Assembly: GCA_002559145.1 (NCBI GenBank)
Contig: NTXX01000001.1
Span: 110,709-174,708 of the forward strand
Direction: 5' to 3'
Source: Bacillus sp. AFS006103
GTDB lineage: Bacteria; Bacillota; Bacilli; Bacillales; Cytobacillaceae
Length of the DNA stretch: 64,000 nt
Position 1 is the stretch's first letter; each line of letters begins with the position of its first letter. Shown here one piece after another: positions 19,547-28,371 of this stretch. A model generated the notes under the pieces. The model saw only the letters and a list, made by a program, of their open reading frames with translations. It was not told the origin of the DNA and searched no databases. The translations under genes were made by a program, and so were the position numbers.

Positions 19547-20113
19547 TCAATCCTCCAGTTTTCTTATAAGGTCATTGTAGGTATAGAATGTTTCAGGGTA
19601 TACGGTTTGATTCTTTTTCAATAAAAAAATGATTGTATTTTTGACTGCCATTATTAATGCTTTATCTAAATTTTCTTTGGCCACATTTCTTACTTCTTCG
19701 ACACCCGGAAAATGCCGGCCCGGTTCAATGTAATCGGCTAAATAAATGATTTTATCAAGTAAGGTCATTCCAGGTCTTCCTGATGTATGAAAACGGATAG
19801 CTTCCAATACTTCCGGGTCGATAATACCCGCTTCTTTTTCCGCCAAATAAGCCCCTGCAGGCGCATGCCATAATTCTGAATTATATTCAAGCAAATTTTG
19901 TGGAAATCCTTGTTCGATAATGATTTCCTTCATTTCATCTTTGGAGCGAAATTTTGCATAGTCATGAAAAATCGCAGCTAATTCTGCCTTTTGTTCATCG
20001 CCGCCATATTGCTTGGCAAGTGCAATCGCTGTCTCCATTACCCCTAAGGTGTGCTTATAGCGGTGATCGGTTAATTGGACCTTAACAAGCTTTAATGCCT
20101 TTTCACGTTCCAT
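19547..20113 (-). CDS. yqeK: YqeK, HD-domain Ap4A hydrolase
   Basis: Symmetrically cleaves diadenosine tetraphosphate to ADP. The 188-residue HD-superfamily protein carries the metal ligands in [22 protein letters not shown] and [11 protein letters not shown]; the [17 protein letters not shown] block is also typical. The ATG start overlaps nadD by 11 bp, which suggests translational coupling. The nadD-yqeK pairing is widespread in Firmicutes and agrees with a role in nucleotide housekeeping. Confidence 0.95.
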   Translation of the reverse strand: MEREKALKLVKVQLTDHRYKHTLGVMETAIALAKQYGGDEQKAELAAIFHDYAKFRSKDEMKEIIIEQGFPQNLLEYNSELWHAPAGAYLAEKEAGIIDPEVLEAIRFHTSGRPGMTLLDKIIYLADYIEPGRHFPGVEEVRNVAKENLDKALIMAVKNTIIFLLKKNQTVYPETFYTYNDLIRKLED

Positions 20114-20672
20114 ATAAATGCTTCTCCTCGATAAATTGGATGACCGAATCGGGTAGTAAATATCGAACAGTCTTGCCGTTTTTTACCCGATCTCGGATCA
20201 TACTTGATGACACATCCAATGCAGGTACATCTACATAAAGGACAGGGTAGTCTGTTTGACTGCTATATGATGGTCTTTCAACTCCAACAAATTGGACCAA
20301 TTTAATAAGATCATCAATTTTATGCCATTTCGGCAGGTATTCTATCATATCCGCTCCAATAATAAAGAAAAACTGATGGTCAGGATACTGTTTATTCATC
20401 ATCTTCATCGTATCGACCGTATAAGAAGGACCTTGCCGATGAAGTTCCATCGTTTCCACTCGAAAGGCATCATTTCCGCAGGTGGCTAATTCGAGCATTT
20501 GAAGACGGTCTTCATTACTAATTGATTCTGATTTTTTCTTATGTGGAGGCTCTTGGTTTGGGAGAAACCAAATTTCATCAAGCTGAAGAGTGGAAAGAAC
20601 CTCATTTGCAATTAAAAGATGTCCATTATGGGGAGGATCAAATGTTCCTCCTAATATTCCCACCTTCAACAT
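20103..20672 (-). CDS. nadD: Nicotinate-nucleotide adenylyltransferase
   Basis: Converts nicotinate mononucleotide and ATP to deamido-NAD in NAD biosynthesis. The protein is 189 residues with the nucleotidyltransferase motif [15 protein letters not shown] near the N-terminus and the C-terminal [12 protein letters not shown] phosphate-binding motif. It lies between yhbY and yqeK, overlapping the latter. Confidence 0.97.
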   Translation of the reverse strand: MLKVGILGGTFDPPHNGHLLIANEVLSTLQLDEIWFLPNQEPPHKKKSESISNEDRLQMLELATCGNDAFRVETMELHRQGPSYTVDTMKMMNKQYPDHQFFFIIGADMIEYLPKWHKIDDLIKLVQFVGVERPSYSSQTDYPVLYVDVPALDVSSSMIRDRVKNGKTVRYLLPDSVIQFIEEKHLYGT

Positions 20673-20698
20673 GCGATCGTCTCCTTATACCATTTTGA

Positions 20699-20989
20699 TT
20701 ATGGAAGTTTGATTGTTTTCTTTTCGACTGACTCTTTATATAGGACAATGGTATTTCCAATAAGTTGAACAATTTCCGCACCCGTACCTGCAGCTAACTG
20801 CTCAGCAACCACTGTTTTATCTTCTTCACAATTTTGCAAAATGCTGACTTTAAATAGCTCTCTTGCTTCGAGTGCATCCGCTACTTGTTTAATCATATTT
20901 TCGTTTACTCCACCTTTGCCTACTTGAAAAATAGGATCCAGGTGGTGTGCCTTTGAACGTAAAAAACTTTTTTGCTTTCCTGTTAACAT
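20699..20989 (-). CDS. yhbY: RNA-binding protein YhbY/YqeI (CRM domain)
   Basis: Small CRM-domain protein (96 residues) that associates with pre-50S particles in other bacteria. The CRM core is visible as LRSKAHHLDPIFQVGKGGVN and the later AAGTGAEIVQLIGNTIVLY. It overlaps the aroE stop by 7 bp. The yqeH-aroE-yhbY-nadD order links ribosome assembly genes with cofactor synthesis and is conserved in Bacillus. Confidence 0.95.
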   Translation of the reverse strand: MLTGKQKSFLRSKAHHLDPIFQVGKGGVNENMIKQVADALEARELFKVSILQNCEEDKTVVAEQLAAGTGAEIVQLIGNTIVLYKESVEKKTIKLP

Positions 20990-21822
20990 GTTCTTCCTCC
21001 TAGTTGTTTTAACACATTATCTCTCATTCTTTCCACATCAGGAAAAATTCCCGTCCATTTTTCATAAGCAAGTGCGCCCTGATAAACAAACATGTCTAAC
21101 CCGTTTTGGATATTTGCTCCATGAATACGCGCTTCTTGTAAAAATTGAGTTTCAAGTGGATTGTATATGATATCACAAAAGAATGTCTGTTTCCTTATAT
21201 TTATTAGTTCAACGGGCTTCACACCAATTTTTGGGGACATGCCTATCAGTGTGGTTTGGATAACTAAATCATATTCCCCCATGGACTGGCTTGCCTCATT
21301 AAACGAAATAGCGCTAGATGAAACGGAGTATGGACAGTCCTTGATAAGTTCTTCGGCTCTCTCTATTGTGCGATTGGCAATGTTTAAAACGTTGGGACTT
21401 TCCTTTGCTAAAGTAAAATAGATCGCTCTCGCTGCCCCTCCTGCTCCAATTATCAAAATCTTCTGGTCTGCTATTTTAGGCAGGAACGCATTTAAGCCTT
21501 TTAAAAATCCAGGACCATCTGTATTATAGCCAATTAGCTGACCGTTTTCATTTACAACTGTATTCACCGCCCCTATGTTCGCGGCTAATTCATCAATGCC
21601 GTCCAGAAAGGGAATGATATTACTTTTATGTGGTACAGTTACATTAAAGCCACCGACGCCAAGCGCCTTTAATCCCTTGACAGCATCATGTAAATCCGCA
21701 TCCTCCACTTGAAAGGGCAGATAGACGGCATCAATATTATAATATGAAAATAAATCATTGAGCATAACCGGAGACATACTATGCCCGATTGGATTCCCCA
21801 AAACAGCAAATAATTTCTTCAC
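20983..21822 (-). CDS. aroE: Shikimate dehydrogenase
   Basis: NADPH-dependent reduction of 3-dehydroshikimate to shikimate in aromatic amino acid synthesis. The 279-residue protein has the substrate-binding N-terminus (LGNPIGHSMSPVMLNDLF), the catalytic VTVPHK lysine near residue 66, and the dinucleotide motif IIGAGGAARAIYFTL near residue 130. It lies in the yqe operon downstream of yqeH and overlaps yhbY. Confidence 0.97.
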   Translation of the reverse strand: MKKLFAVLGNPIGHSMSPVMLNDLFSYYNIDAVYLPFQVEDADLHDAVKGLKALGVGGFNVTVPHKSNIIPFLDGIDELAANIGAVNTVVNENGQLIGYNTDGPGFLKGLNAFLPKIADQKILIIGAGGAARAIYFTLAKESPNVLNIANRTIERAEELIKDCPYSVSSSAISFNEASQSMGEYDLVIQTTLIGMSPKIGVKPVELINIRKQTFFCDIIYNPLETQFLQEARIHGANIQNGLDMFVYQGALAYEKWTGIFPDVERMRDNVLKQLGGRTC

Positions 21823-21877
21823 CTATATTCCCCCCACCCGTGGTAGAACTTTCTTCCCTAACCTTAACGATTTCTAT

Positions 21878-22984
21878 TTATATTAAGGATTTTCGAATTA
21901 ATGCTTGTACACCTTTAGGCACATAGGCCGCCACTTTTGCACCCGGCTCATTCACTGTAATCCATCCAAGACCTGAGAAAACGATATCTGTTTTTGCCTC
22001 TTTTACAATAAACTCCTGTTTCACAAGCTCTGGAAAAGAACCTACTTGTTCGATGCGGGGTGGTGTCAACATTTCCCCCACATGCTTTTCATAGAGTTCA
22101 TCCGCATTCTCGATTTTTGTTCTGTGTATATTTAATTCATTGGAAACATAACAAACAAACGATCTGCGTCCGCCACTGATATAATCAAAGCGGGCCAATC
22201 CTCCAAAGAACAAGGTTTGACCTTCATTTAATTGAAACACCTTTGGCTTGATTTCTTTCTTAGGAGTGATAATTTTCAAATCGCTCTTATCTACAAAATG
22301 CGCCATTTGATGATGGTTGATAATTCCCGGTGAGTCAATTAAGAATTTTTCATCATCCAGCGGAATTTTGATAATATCCAATGTCGTTCCTGGAAAATGG
22401 GAGGTGGTAATCACATCGTCTTCTCCCGTTACTTCTTTAATAATTCGGTTGATAAACGTTGACTTTCCAACATTAGTACAACCAACCACATAAACGTCTT
22501 TCCCATTTCTATATTCATCAATGGCCGCCGCCGTTTCCTTAACAAATAAGCCTTTTGCTGCACTTACAAGGAATACATCTTCTGGCTTTAACCCAAGTTC
22601 TTTCGCCTCATGCTTCATCCAGTGAATTAATTTTCCATGCTTCACCGATTTTGGCAACAAATCAACTTTGTTGCCGACAAGAAGAACTTTATTCCCGCCA
22701 ACAAAGCGGTGTAACCCAGGAAGCCAGCTGCCATTAAAATCAAAAATATCGACAATCATGACAATTAAAGCATCTGACTTACCCATTTCATTTAATATTT
22801 TCAAAAAATCATCATCCGTTAAGCTTACATCTTGAACCTCATTATAATGCTTGAGGCGAAAACATCGTTGGCAAATAATCATTTCCTTTTCCAAAGCCGA
22901 TGACGGGGCATATCCTAGTTCCTCTGGGTTATCTGTTTGAACTTTTACTCCACAACCCATACAAATATATTGATGTTCACTCAC
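21878..22984 (-). CDS. yqeH: Circularly permuted GTPase YqeH
   Basis: GTPase required for 30S subunit assembly. The 368-residue protein has an N-terminal zinc finger (CMGCG near residue 8 and CQRC near 38). The GTPase motifs are permuted: G4 (NKVDLLP) comes before G1 (GCTNVGKSTFINR), then G3 (DSPGI). A C-terminal RNA-binding region follows. It lies 3 bp after yqeG. The permuted order identifies the family clearly. Confidence 0.97.
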   Translation of the reverse strand: MSEHQYICMGCGVKVQTDNPEELGYAPSSALEKEMIICQRCFRLKHYNEVQDVSLTDDDFLKILNEMGKSDALIVMIVDIFDFNGSWLPGLHRFVGGNKVLLVGNKVDLLPKSVKHGKLIHWMKHEAKELGLKPEDVFLVSAAKGLFVKETAAAIDEYRNGKDVYVVGCTNVGKSTFINRIIKEVTGEDDVITTSHFPGTTLDIIKIPLDDEKFLIDSPGIINHHQMAHFVDKSDLKIITPKKEIKPKVFQLNEGQTLFFGGLARFDYISGGRRSFVCYVSNELNIHRTKIENADELYEKHVGEMLTPPRIEQVGSFPELVKQEFIVKEAKTDIVFSGLGWITVNEPGAKVAAYVPKGVQALIRKSLI

Positions 22985-22987
22985 ACA

Positions 22988-23503
22988 TTAGTCCTCCCAT
23001 TGAAGCATACCTTTTTTTCGAAACCAATTTAAAATTCTTCTTTCAGCAAACCGATTAAACTTTGTCCAGAAGCCGTCCGTCTGGGCAACAGGGACAACCA
23101 GGATGGTATGAAATCCACCCCGGTTTCCGCCAAGTACGTCTGTCAGCAGCTGATCGCCAATTACAACTGCCTCTTCTTTTTTTATACCCATTTGTGAAAT
23201 TGCTTTATGAAAAGCAATGGCAAATGGCTTTCTGGCCCTAAAAATAAATGGAATTCTCAGAGGATCCGAAAAAGCCTTTACTCGTTCTTCATTATTATTA
23301 GAAACAATTGTCACGAGGATATTATGTTTTTTCATTTCCTCAAACCATTTAACTAATTGAGGAGTAGCAAAGGGACGGTCCCATTCTACTAACGTATTAT
23401 CTAAATCCGTAATGATCCCTTTAACCCCCTTGGCACTTAACTGTTTAGGCGATATATCAAGAATGCTTTTCACATGTTCATTCGGTAAAAATTGTTTTAA
23501 CAC
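22988..23503 (-). CDS. yqeG: YqeG, HAD superfamily phosphatase (type IIIA)
   Basis: Putative phosphatase of 171 residues. The HAD motif I is IITDLDNTLVEW (DxDxT) near residue 30; motif II is TIVSNN, and motif IV is AVVIGDQLLTDVLGGNRGG. The physiological substrate is unknown. It is the first gene of the long yqe operon. Its upstream region contains DnaA boxes, as is known for the yqeG locus in B. subtilis, so this operon might respond to DnaA. Confidence 0.93.
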   Translation of the reverse strand: MLKQFLPNEHVKSILDISPKQLSAKGVKGIITDLDNTLVEWDRPFATPQLVKWFEEMKKHNILVTIVSNNNEERVKAFSDPLRIPFIFRARKPFAIAFHKAISQMGIKKEEAVVIGDQLLTDVLGGNRGGFHTILVVPVAQTDGFWTKFNRFAERRILNWFRKKGMLQWED

Positions 23504-23755
23504 TAAGCTTACACCTCATTGAGTTCTAAATAAAATCATTCAATATCTTTTTACTTGTACCATCATAACCAATTTTAACCTTTGTTTCAAAGATTAAATG
23601 TATTTTGTTAATAAGCTTATTATTCATCAAAACATGATAATAAATGATTTTAAAATATAATTGCTTCTAAAAATAAAACTAGGGATACTCAAAAATTTGG
23701 CGATATTTATAAAACAAAAAAATATTTTTCGACAAACATCCCCATTTCCAACGGT

Positions 23756-23854
23756 TGTGGATAAAGTTATTAACATTATACCCATTGAATCATCCACTTT
23801 TCATCCTTTTATAAACAAAGTAATCACAAGTTATCCACTAGAACCTGTGGATAG
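23756..23854. promoter_or_regulatory. DnaA-box cluster between yqeG and sda
   Basis: TGTGGATAA at 23756-23764 is a perfect DnaA box (TTATCCACA) on the minus strand. TTATCCACT at 23831-23839 (plus) and TGTGGATAG at 23846-23854 (minus) each differ at one base. TCATCCACT at 23790-23798 differs at two. The cluster sits in the 475-bp AT-rich gap 23504-23978. In B. subtilis the same locus is a DnaA-binding cluster and sda is a DnaA-controlled gene. Outside the boxes I see only AT-rich sequence. Confidence 0.85.
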
Positions 23855-23978
23855 TTAGAACGATTGTTCTATAGGAATAAATTTGGTAGATTTAGGGTAC
23901 ACCAATTGAACATACCATTTTATGTTTATGTTTCCTATATTAGAACACTTTATTTTCATAACGGAGGTGGATTCTGCC

Positions 23979-24119
23979 GTGCGGAAACTATCAGATGAAT
24001 TATTAATCGAATCATATTTTAAAGCCAGAGAATTAAACTTAAGCCCAGATTTTATCGGACTCATTGAGTCAGAAATGCTTCGTCGTTCCTTATACCATAA
24101 AATAAAAATGTCATCATAA
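23979..24119 (+). CDS. sda: Sporulation checkpoint protein Sda
   Basis: A 46-residue helical-hairpin inhibitor of the sporulation kinase KinA that delays sporulation when DNA replication is disturbed. The product begins [15 protein letters not shown] and continues [15 protein letters not shown], an almost exact match to the Sda I remember from B. subtilis, including length. It starts with GTG at 23979, 8 nt after GGAGGTGG. The DnaA boxes 125-220 bp upstream fit its known control by DnaA. A terminator follows directly. Confidence 0.96.
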   Translation: MRKLSDELLIESYFKARELNLSPDFIGLIESEMLRRSLYHKIKMSS

Positions 24120-24127
24120 AATTTGTA

Positions 24128-24155
24128 CGAGCCCTTTTAGGGCTTTTCTTTTTGT
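24128..24155 (+). terminator. Terminator after sda
   Basis: AGCCC (24130-24134) pairs with GGGCT (24140-24144) around TTTTA, followed by TTTCTTTTTG on the plus strand. Short but correctly placed 11 bp after the sda stop. Confidence 0.75.
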
Positions 24156-24179
24156 TCTCACTCCACGCCAAGTCATTAT

Positions 24180-24965
24180 TTACATATTTCTAAATACCCC
24201 AATTTTTTCTCCCACTTTAATTTCCTTCGGGGTTTGAAGCGTCGAATCTATTTGAAAAATATCCTTTTCGAACAACAGGACAACGGTTGAACCGAAACTA
24301 AAATAAGCCATTTCTCCGCCCTTTTCCAATTCTGATCCCATATGAGTGGTTTCAATTGAATTCACAAACATAGCCCCAACCTTCACAATAGAAACATGTC
24401 CAAAGTCCGTTTTAACTTCTGTTATGACTCGATAATTCTTAGCAAGGGTTCGAACGCCATATTTTAGACCCAGCCTATTAACAGGATAGGATTTTGCCCC
24501 AAGTGTCCATTGTTTGGTGACTATGCCATTGACAGGGCTGTGAATTCGGTGATAATGGCTGGGGCTTAAATAAAGAATCATATATGTACCATTTAAATAT
24601 TTAACTAACAGTTCATGATTTCCCAGCATTTCTTCAATCGAATACGTCTTTCCTTTAACAAGGATGTCACTCGTTTCTGTAATTGGACCTACATCCTCGA
24701 TCACCGCATCCACAGGACTAACCACTGTAATATTACCTTTATCAATTTTTCTTGCCTCTTTTTTCAATGTCCTCACAAATAAATCATGAAGAGTAGGATA
24801 TTCTGACAACCCTTTTTCCATTTCTTCCTGATTTAAATGATATATTTTAGCGAAGGATGGTACCACGAAACGGCTAACAGGTGACCGCGCAAACCTTCTT
24901 AAAATTCCTGATGTCCACCTCCCATTTGTTAACTCAATCATTAGTCGATAAAAGCTTTCGATCAT
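24180..24965 (-). CDS. psd: Phosphatidylserine decarboxylase proenzyme
   Basis: Membrane-associated enzyme making phosphatidylethanolamine from phosphatidylserine. It is synthesised as a proenzyme that self-cleaves at Gly-Ser to create a pyruvoyl group; the site is visible as FSFGSTVVLLF near residue 228. Other family blocks are SPVDAVIEDVG and LSPSHYHRIHSPVNG. At 261 residues it matches Bacillus Psd. Unlike B. subtilis, where psd follows pssA in one operon, here it is divergent from pssA with about 126 bp between the starts. Confidence 0.95.
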   Translation of the reverse strand: MIESFYRLMIELTNGRWTSGILRRFARSPVSRFVVPSFAKIYHLNQEEMEKGLSEYPTLHDLFVRTLKKEARKIDKGNITVVSPVDAVIEDVGPITETSDILVKGKTYSIEEMLGNHELLVKYLNGTYMILYLSPSHYHRIHSPVNGIVTKQWTLGAKSYPVNRLGLKYGVRTLAKNYRVITEVKTDFGHVSIVKVGAMFVNSIETTHMGSELEKGGEMAYFSFGSTVVLLFEKDIFQIDSTLQTPKEIKVGEKIGVFRNM

Positions 24966-24996
24966 CTAATTACCCCCAAATAGTGTAAAAATACTC

Positions 24997-25025
24997 TTTA
25001 CGAAAAGACATAAAACGCTTAAAAT
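24997..25025 (+). promoter_or_regulatory. Probable promoter of pssA
   Basis: -35 TTTACG (24997-25002), a 17-bp spacer and -10 TAAAAT (25020-25025), about 65 bp before the pssA start. Match is moderate at the -35. Confidence 0.5.
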
Positions 25026-25091
25026 TAAATATTATAGAGTAATTAAGAAATTGTTTTCCCTTCTGTCTGTAAAAAAGGAGTGATGTGGACC

Positions 25092-25631
25092 ATGTTTTTG
25101 TTGGAAGTACTTGATCAAACAATTAAAAAACTGAAATCGCAAACAGCAAATGTTATTACCTTAACAAACTTATCATTGGGTGGATTTGCAATTATATTCG
25201 GGCTTCATGGAAATTTAAGATTAAGTCTGTTGCTAATTTTTATTGCTGCATTGGCCGATCGGTTTGATGGCATGATTGCTCGAAAATTCAATATTGAATC
25301 TGAACTAGGAAAACAATTAGATTCCATGAGTGATATTATATCATTTGGTGTAGCACCTGCACTATTACTATATCAAGGAATTTTGTTTGAATTTGGCGGA
25401 CCGGGTTCATTTTTTACCGTTTTCTATATTGGTTGCGGCGCATTCAGATTAGCTCGCTTCAATATTACCGAAAGTAACGGCTATTTTACTGGTTTACCGA
25501 TTACCGCAGCAGGTTGCTTGGTAACCTTAAGCTTTTTAGCCATTCCTTATATCCCTTCCCAATCGTTTTTATTTATTATCATCATTCTATCATTCCTAAT
25601 GGTCAGTCCATTTAAACTAAAAAAAGTCTAG
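25092..25631 (+). CDS. pssA: CDP-diacylglycerol-serine O-phosphatidyltransferase
   Basis: Integral membrane enzyme that makes phosphatidylserine, the substrate of the divergent psd product. The 179-residue protein has the CDP-alcohol phosphotransferase motif DRFDGMIARKF with the downstream GKQLDSMSD, giving the DxxDGxxAR...G...D...D pattern, and about six hydrophobic segments. Of three possible starts, the ATG at 25092 lies 11 nt after AAGGAG, whereas the ATG at 25083 is only 2 nt from it, so 25092 is preferred. A strong terminator follows. Confidence 0.94.
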   Translation: MFLLEVLDQTIKKLKSQTANVITLTNLSLGGFAIIFGLHGNLRLSLLLIFIAALADRFDGMIARKFNIESELGKQLDSMSDIISFGVAPALLLYQGILFEFGGPGSFFTVFYIGCGAFRLARFNITESNGYFTGLPITAAGCLVTLSFLAIPYIPSQSFLFIIIILSFLMVSPFKLKKV

Positions 25632-25641
25632 AAATAGCAAT

Positions 25642-25680
25642 AGAGCATCAATCCTGCCAACGGTTGATGCTCTTTTCTTT
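25642..25680 (+). terminator. Terminator after pssA
   Basis: A 10-bp stem (AGAGCATCAA 25642-25651 / TTGATGCTCT 25664-25673) with a 12-nt loop, then TTTCTTT. Confidence 0.88.
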
Positions 25681-25888
25681 TTCAAAAAAGTGATTTCTCA
25701 AATAAAAAGTGTTGATGGACAGACACAATTTCCCTTTTCCTTCATAGGAATTAATAATAGGCTTATAGCTAAAGAAAACACGCCGACTGGCGAGCCTTAA
25801 GGCGAAGACAGAGGCGATGTTGCACTTATGCGTTCAGAATTTATGAAAATATATTCTGATTAGCCAAAAAAGACGGGGGTAGATGTGG

Positions 25889-26602
25889 ATGTCTGGAATC
25901 TTAACAGCTCTCGGATATTTAATGAAGGAATTCTTATTTCTTGTTTCTTATGTAAAAAATAACGCCTTTCCTCAGCCCCTATCTGCCGCAGAAGAAAGAA
26001 AATATCTTCGATTAATGGCAGAAGGAGATGCCCATGCGCGCAATATGTTAATCGAGCACAATTTGAGATTGGTCGCGCATATAGTAAAAAAGTTTGAAAA
26101 TACCGGGGAGGATTCGGAAGATTTAATATCAATCGGAACCATTGGTTTAATCAAAGCCATTGAGAGTTACTCAGAGGGGAAAGGTACAAAGCTTGCCACC
26201 TATGCGGCTCGATGTATAGAAAACGAGATATTGATGCATTTACGAGCTCTTAAGAAGACTAAAAAAGATGTTTCCTTGCACGATCCAATTGGTCAGGATA
26301 AGGAAGGAAATGAAATCTCATTAATTGATGTGCTTAAATCTGAATCTGAAGACGTGATTGACACCATTCAGTTAAACATGGAGCTTGAGAAAGTGAAAAA
26401 GTATATTGAGGTGCTGGATGACCGCGAAAAAGAAGTCATTATTGGGCGATTTGGTTTGGACCTGCAAAAAGAAAAAACACAACGGGAGATTGCTAAAGAA
26501 CTAGGAATATCTCGAAGTTATGTCTCAAGGATTGAAAAACGTGCTTTAATGAAAATGTTCCATGAATTCTATCGGGCTGAAAAAGAAAAGAAAAAGAAAT
26601 AA
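25889..26602 (+). CDS. sigK: Pro-sigma-K, late mother-cell sporulation sigma factor
   Basis: Sigma factor for late mother-cell genes (coat, cortex, mother-cell lysis). The 237-residue protein is a near copy of B. subtilis SigK: region 2 ([36 protein letters not shown]) and region 4 ([20 protein letters not shown]). Starting at the ATG at 25889, which lies 9 nt after GGGGG, leaves exactly 20 residues before YVKNNAF, the known pro-sequence length removed by SpoIVFB; the ATG at 25883 is too close to the ribosome binding site. The gene is continuous, so no skin-type element interrupts it. Confidence 0.98.
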   Translation: MSGILTALGYLMKEFLFLVSYVKNNAFPQPLSAAEERKYLRLMAEGDAHARNMLIEHNLRLVAHIVKKFENTGEDSEDLISIGTIGLIKAIESYSEGKGTKLATYAARCIENEILMHLRALKKTKKDVSLHDPIGQDKEGNEISLIDVLKSESEDVIDTIQLNMELEKVKKYIEVLDDREKEVIIGRFGLDLQKEKTQREIAKELGISRSYVSRIEKRALMKMFHEFYRAEKEKKKK

Positions 26603-26605
26603 AAG

Positions 26606-26637
26606 AACAGAGCCTGGTCTTACTCCAGCTCTGTTTT
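26606..26637. terminator. Bidirectional terminator between sigK and the lipoprotein gene
   Basis: ACAGAGCCTGG (26607-26617) pairs with CCAGCTCTGT (26624-26633) with one bulged base; A-rich sequence precedes and TTTTT follows. It overlaps the end of the convergent lipoprotein gene. Confidence 0.8.
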
Positions 26638-27591
26638 TCCATTTTGCAATGGAGAACTCCATTTCATTCCACCATCAATAGATTCATATAAATCATTTTT
26701 ATAGGTGGTGAAGGCCATTTGGTTTGGATCTTTCGGATTTACCGCTAAGTAAGTAATTGGATTTTCATAATCAAGAAATGGAATAGCAATATTTTTTTGT
26801 TCACCCGTGGCAGGATTTATCGTTTTTAATCGTATCTTCTCGTTTTCGACACTTGAAAATACAATGGTTTCCCCGCTAAATGTAAGGGCCGTAATCATCA
26901 CTGGATTTGTTATCAGTTTCATCGTGTTTCCATTATCGATTGAATAATAAATACCAGACCTTGTCGACATTGCGATGGTATTGTCATTTTTCGGCTGAAC
27001 TGCCATCATCCCGTATGAATCTGCTCCAAAATCCTTTAATGCGCTTTTTTTCCATGTGTCCCCACTATCCGTAGAATAGTTCAAGCCTTTCCCAAGGCTA
27101 TCGTTCGGGTTTTCTTTAATGACATAAAGGCTTTTTCCTGAATATCCAGCCCCCACGAAATGAAACAGCGACTCACCATAGAAAGATAATTTACTAAAGG
27201 TTTGACCCTTATTAACACTTTGAATGATACCGAGTGGGTTCTTTAGACCCAATCCTTTTTGAGGTTGACCACTGGCAATAAAACCAGCACTAACTGCTTG
27301 AAAGCCATAGTACTCATGTTGGTTCGTGGATGTTTCATACCACTTTGACCCATTATACATTTTTAAGCCCTTATCTGTAGCCACATATAAAGCAACATCA
27401 TTTCCTGGATAGCCAATACCAAGAATCTGACCTACATTTATTGATTTTGCTTGGATGATATCATAGTCTACTTTTGTTATCTTTTCTTGTTTTGGCTTCT
27501 TCTGCTCTTGGCTCTTATCTGTACAGCCTGCAGCCAATATCAGCATGATTCCTGTCAATACAGCAAGAAAGCCTTTGTTTGTAATCTTCAC
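26620..27591 (-). CDS. Predicted lipoprotein with BNR/sortilin-type beta-propeller repeats
   Basis: A 323-residue secreted lipoprotein. The signal sequence (VLTGIMLILAAGC) ends in a lipobox with the modified Cys at residue 23. A charged linker follows (DKSQEQKKPKQEK), then about six repeats of the BNR type (NKGQTFSKL, DSGDTWKKS, DNGNTMKLI, DGGMKWSSP), which build a beta-propeller. Such proteins are often labelled glycosyl-hydrolase-like, but no catalytic motif can be named here. It starts with GTG at 27591 after GGAGGGG. It lies 35 bp downstream of the response regulator and may be in the same transcript. Confidence 0.75.
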   Translation of the reverse strand: MKITNKGFLAVLTGIMLILAAGCTDKSQEQKKPKQEKITKVDYDIIQAKSINVGQILGIGYPGNDVALYVATDKGLKMYNGSKWYETSTNQHEYYGFQAVSAGFIASGQPQKGLGLKNPLGIIQSVNKGQTFSKLSFYGESLFHFVGAGYSGKSLYVIKENPNDSLGKGLNYSTDSGDTWKKSALKDFGADSYGMMAVQPKNDNTIAMSTRSGIYYSIDNGNTMKLITNPVMITALTFSGETIVFSSVENEKIRLKTINPATGEQKNIAIPFLDYENPITYLAVNPKDPNQMAFTTYKNDLYESIDGGMKWSSPLQNGKTELE

Positions 27592-27626
27592 TATTTCCCC
27601 TCCATAAAAATCTATGAGGTATTCTT

Positions 27627-28307
27627 TTACGAATCCTTATCCACCCACTTATACCCCAGTCCCCATACGGTTGTCAAATAATCGTCAACTGGAAATCCTG
27701 TTTTTCGCAATTTTTCCCGTAAGTTCCGAACATGGGAATCAATCGTCCGGTCCTCTGTCGGAGCCGCATACCCCCAAATTGTCGTTAATAGATGTTCCCG
27801 TGTAAACACTTTGTTTCGATTTTTCAGGAGAAGTGCTAATAACGAAAATTCCTTCGGTGTAACAGGTATGTGTTGATTCTTGTATGAAACATCAAAGGAA
27901 TCCTCGTTTAAGGAAAGACCATTAAAGTCGGTTAATCCTTTCTGGCCTATTTGTCGCCTTAAAACAGCATCAATACGAGCAGTAAGCTCTTCTTCATCAA
28001 ATGGCTTGGAGATATAATCATCTGCTCCCATTTTTAAACCCTTTACAATATCGTTTTTTTCACTGCGTGCGGTCAACATAATGATTGGGATATCCCAGTT
28101 TTTACGTATTTCCCTGCATGCTTCCCATCCGTCCATTTCTGGCATCATTACATCTAATAGGATCATATCTGCACTCTCTTCTTCCAAGTAACGAATAGCC
28201 TTTAGAGCGGAGGACATTTTTATGCATTTATAGCCTTTGGGTGTTAAATAAAGAGAAAGTAAATCTAACATTCTTGTTTCATCATCAACGAGTAGTATTT
28301 TTATCAA
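27627..28307 (-). CDS. OmpR/PhoB-family response regulator (orphan)
   Basis: Two-component transcription factor of 226 residues. The receiver domain has the acidic pair in ILLVDDE, the phosphoacceptor Asp in MILLDVMMPEMDGWE (about residue 53) and the conserved Lys in ISKPFDEEEL. The C-terminal winged helix is of the OmpR type (VTPKEFSLLALLLKN, REHLLTTIWGY, RTIDSHVRNLREKLR). I start at the TTG at 28307, 6 nt after AGAGG; the upstream ATG at 28325 has no ribosome binding site. No histidine kinase is adjacent; the next genes are a lipoprotein and tiny reading frames. Confidence 0.9.
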   Translation of the reverse strand: MIKILLVDDETRMLDLLSLYLTPKGYKCIKMSSALKAIRYLEEESADMILLDVMMPEMDGWEACREIRKNWDIPIIMLTARSEKNDIVKGLKMGADDYISKPFDEEELTARIDAVLRRQIGQKGLTDFNGLSLNEDSFDVSYKNQHIPVTPKEFSLLALLLKNRNKVFTREHLLTTIWGYAAPTEDRTIDSHVRNLREKLRKTGFPVDDYLTTVWGLGYKWVDKDS

Positions 28308-28371
28308 TATCTTCCTCTCCCGCATATTAATTCTAAAGTAAATTATACTACAATCAAAAAATTAATAAGAG

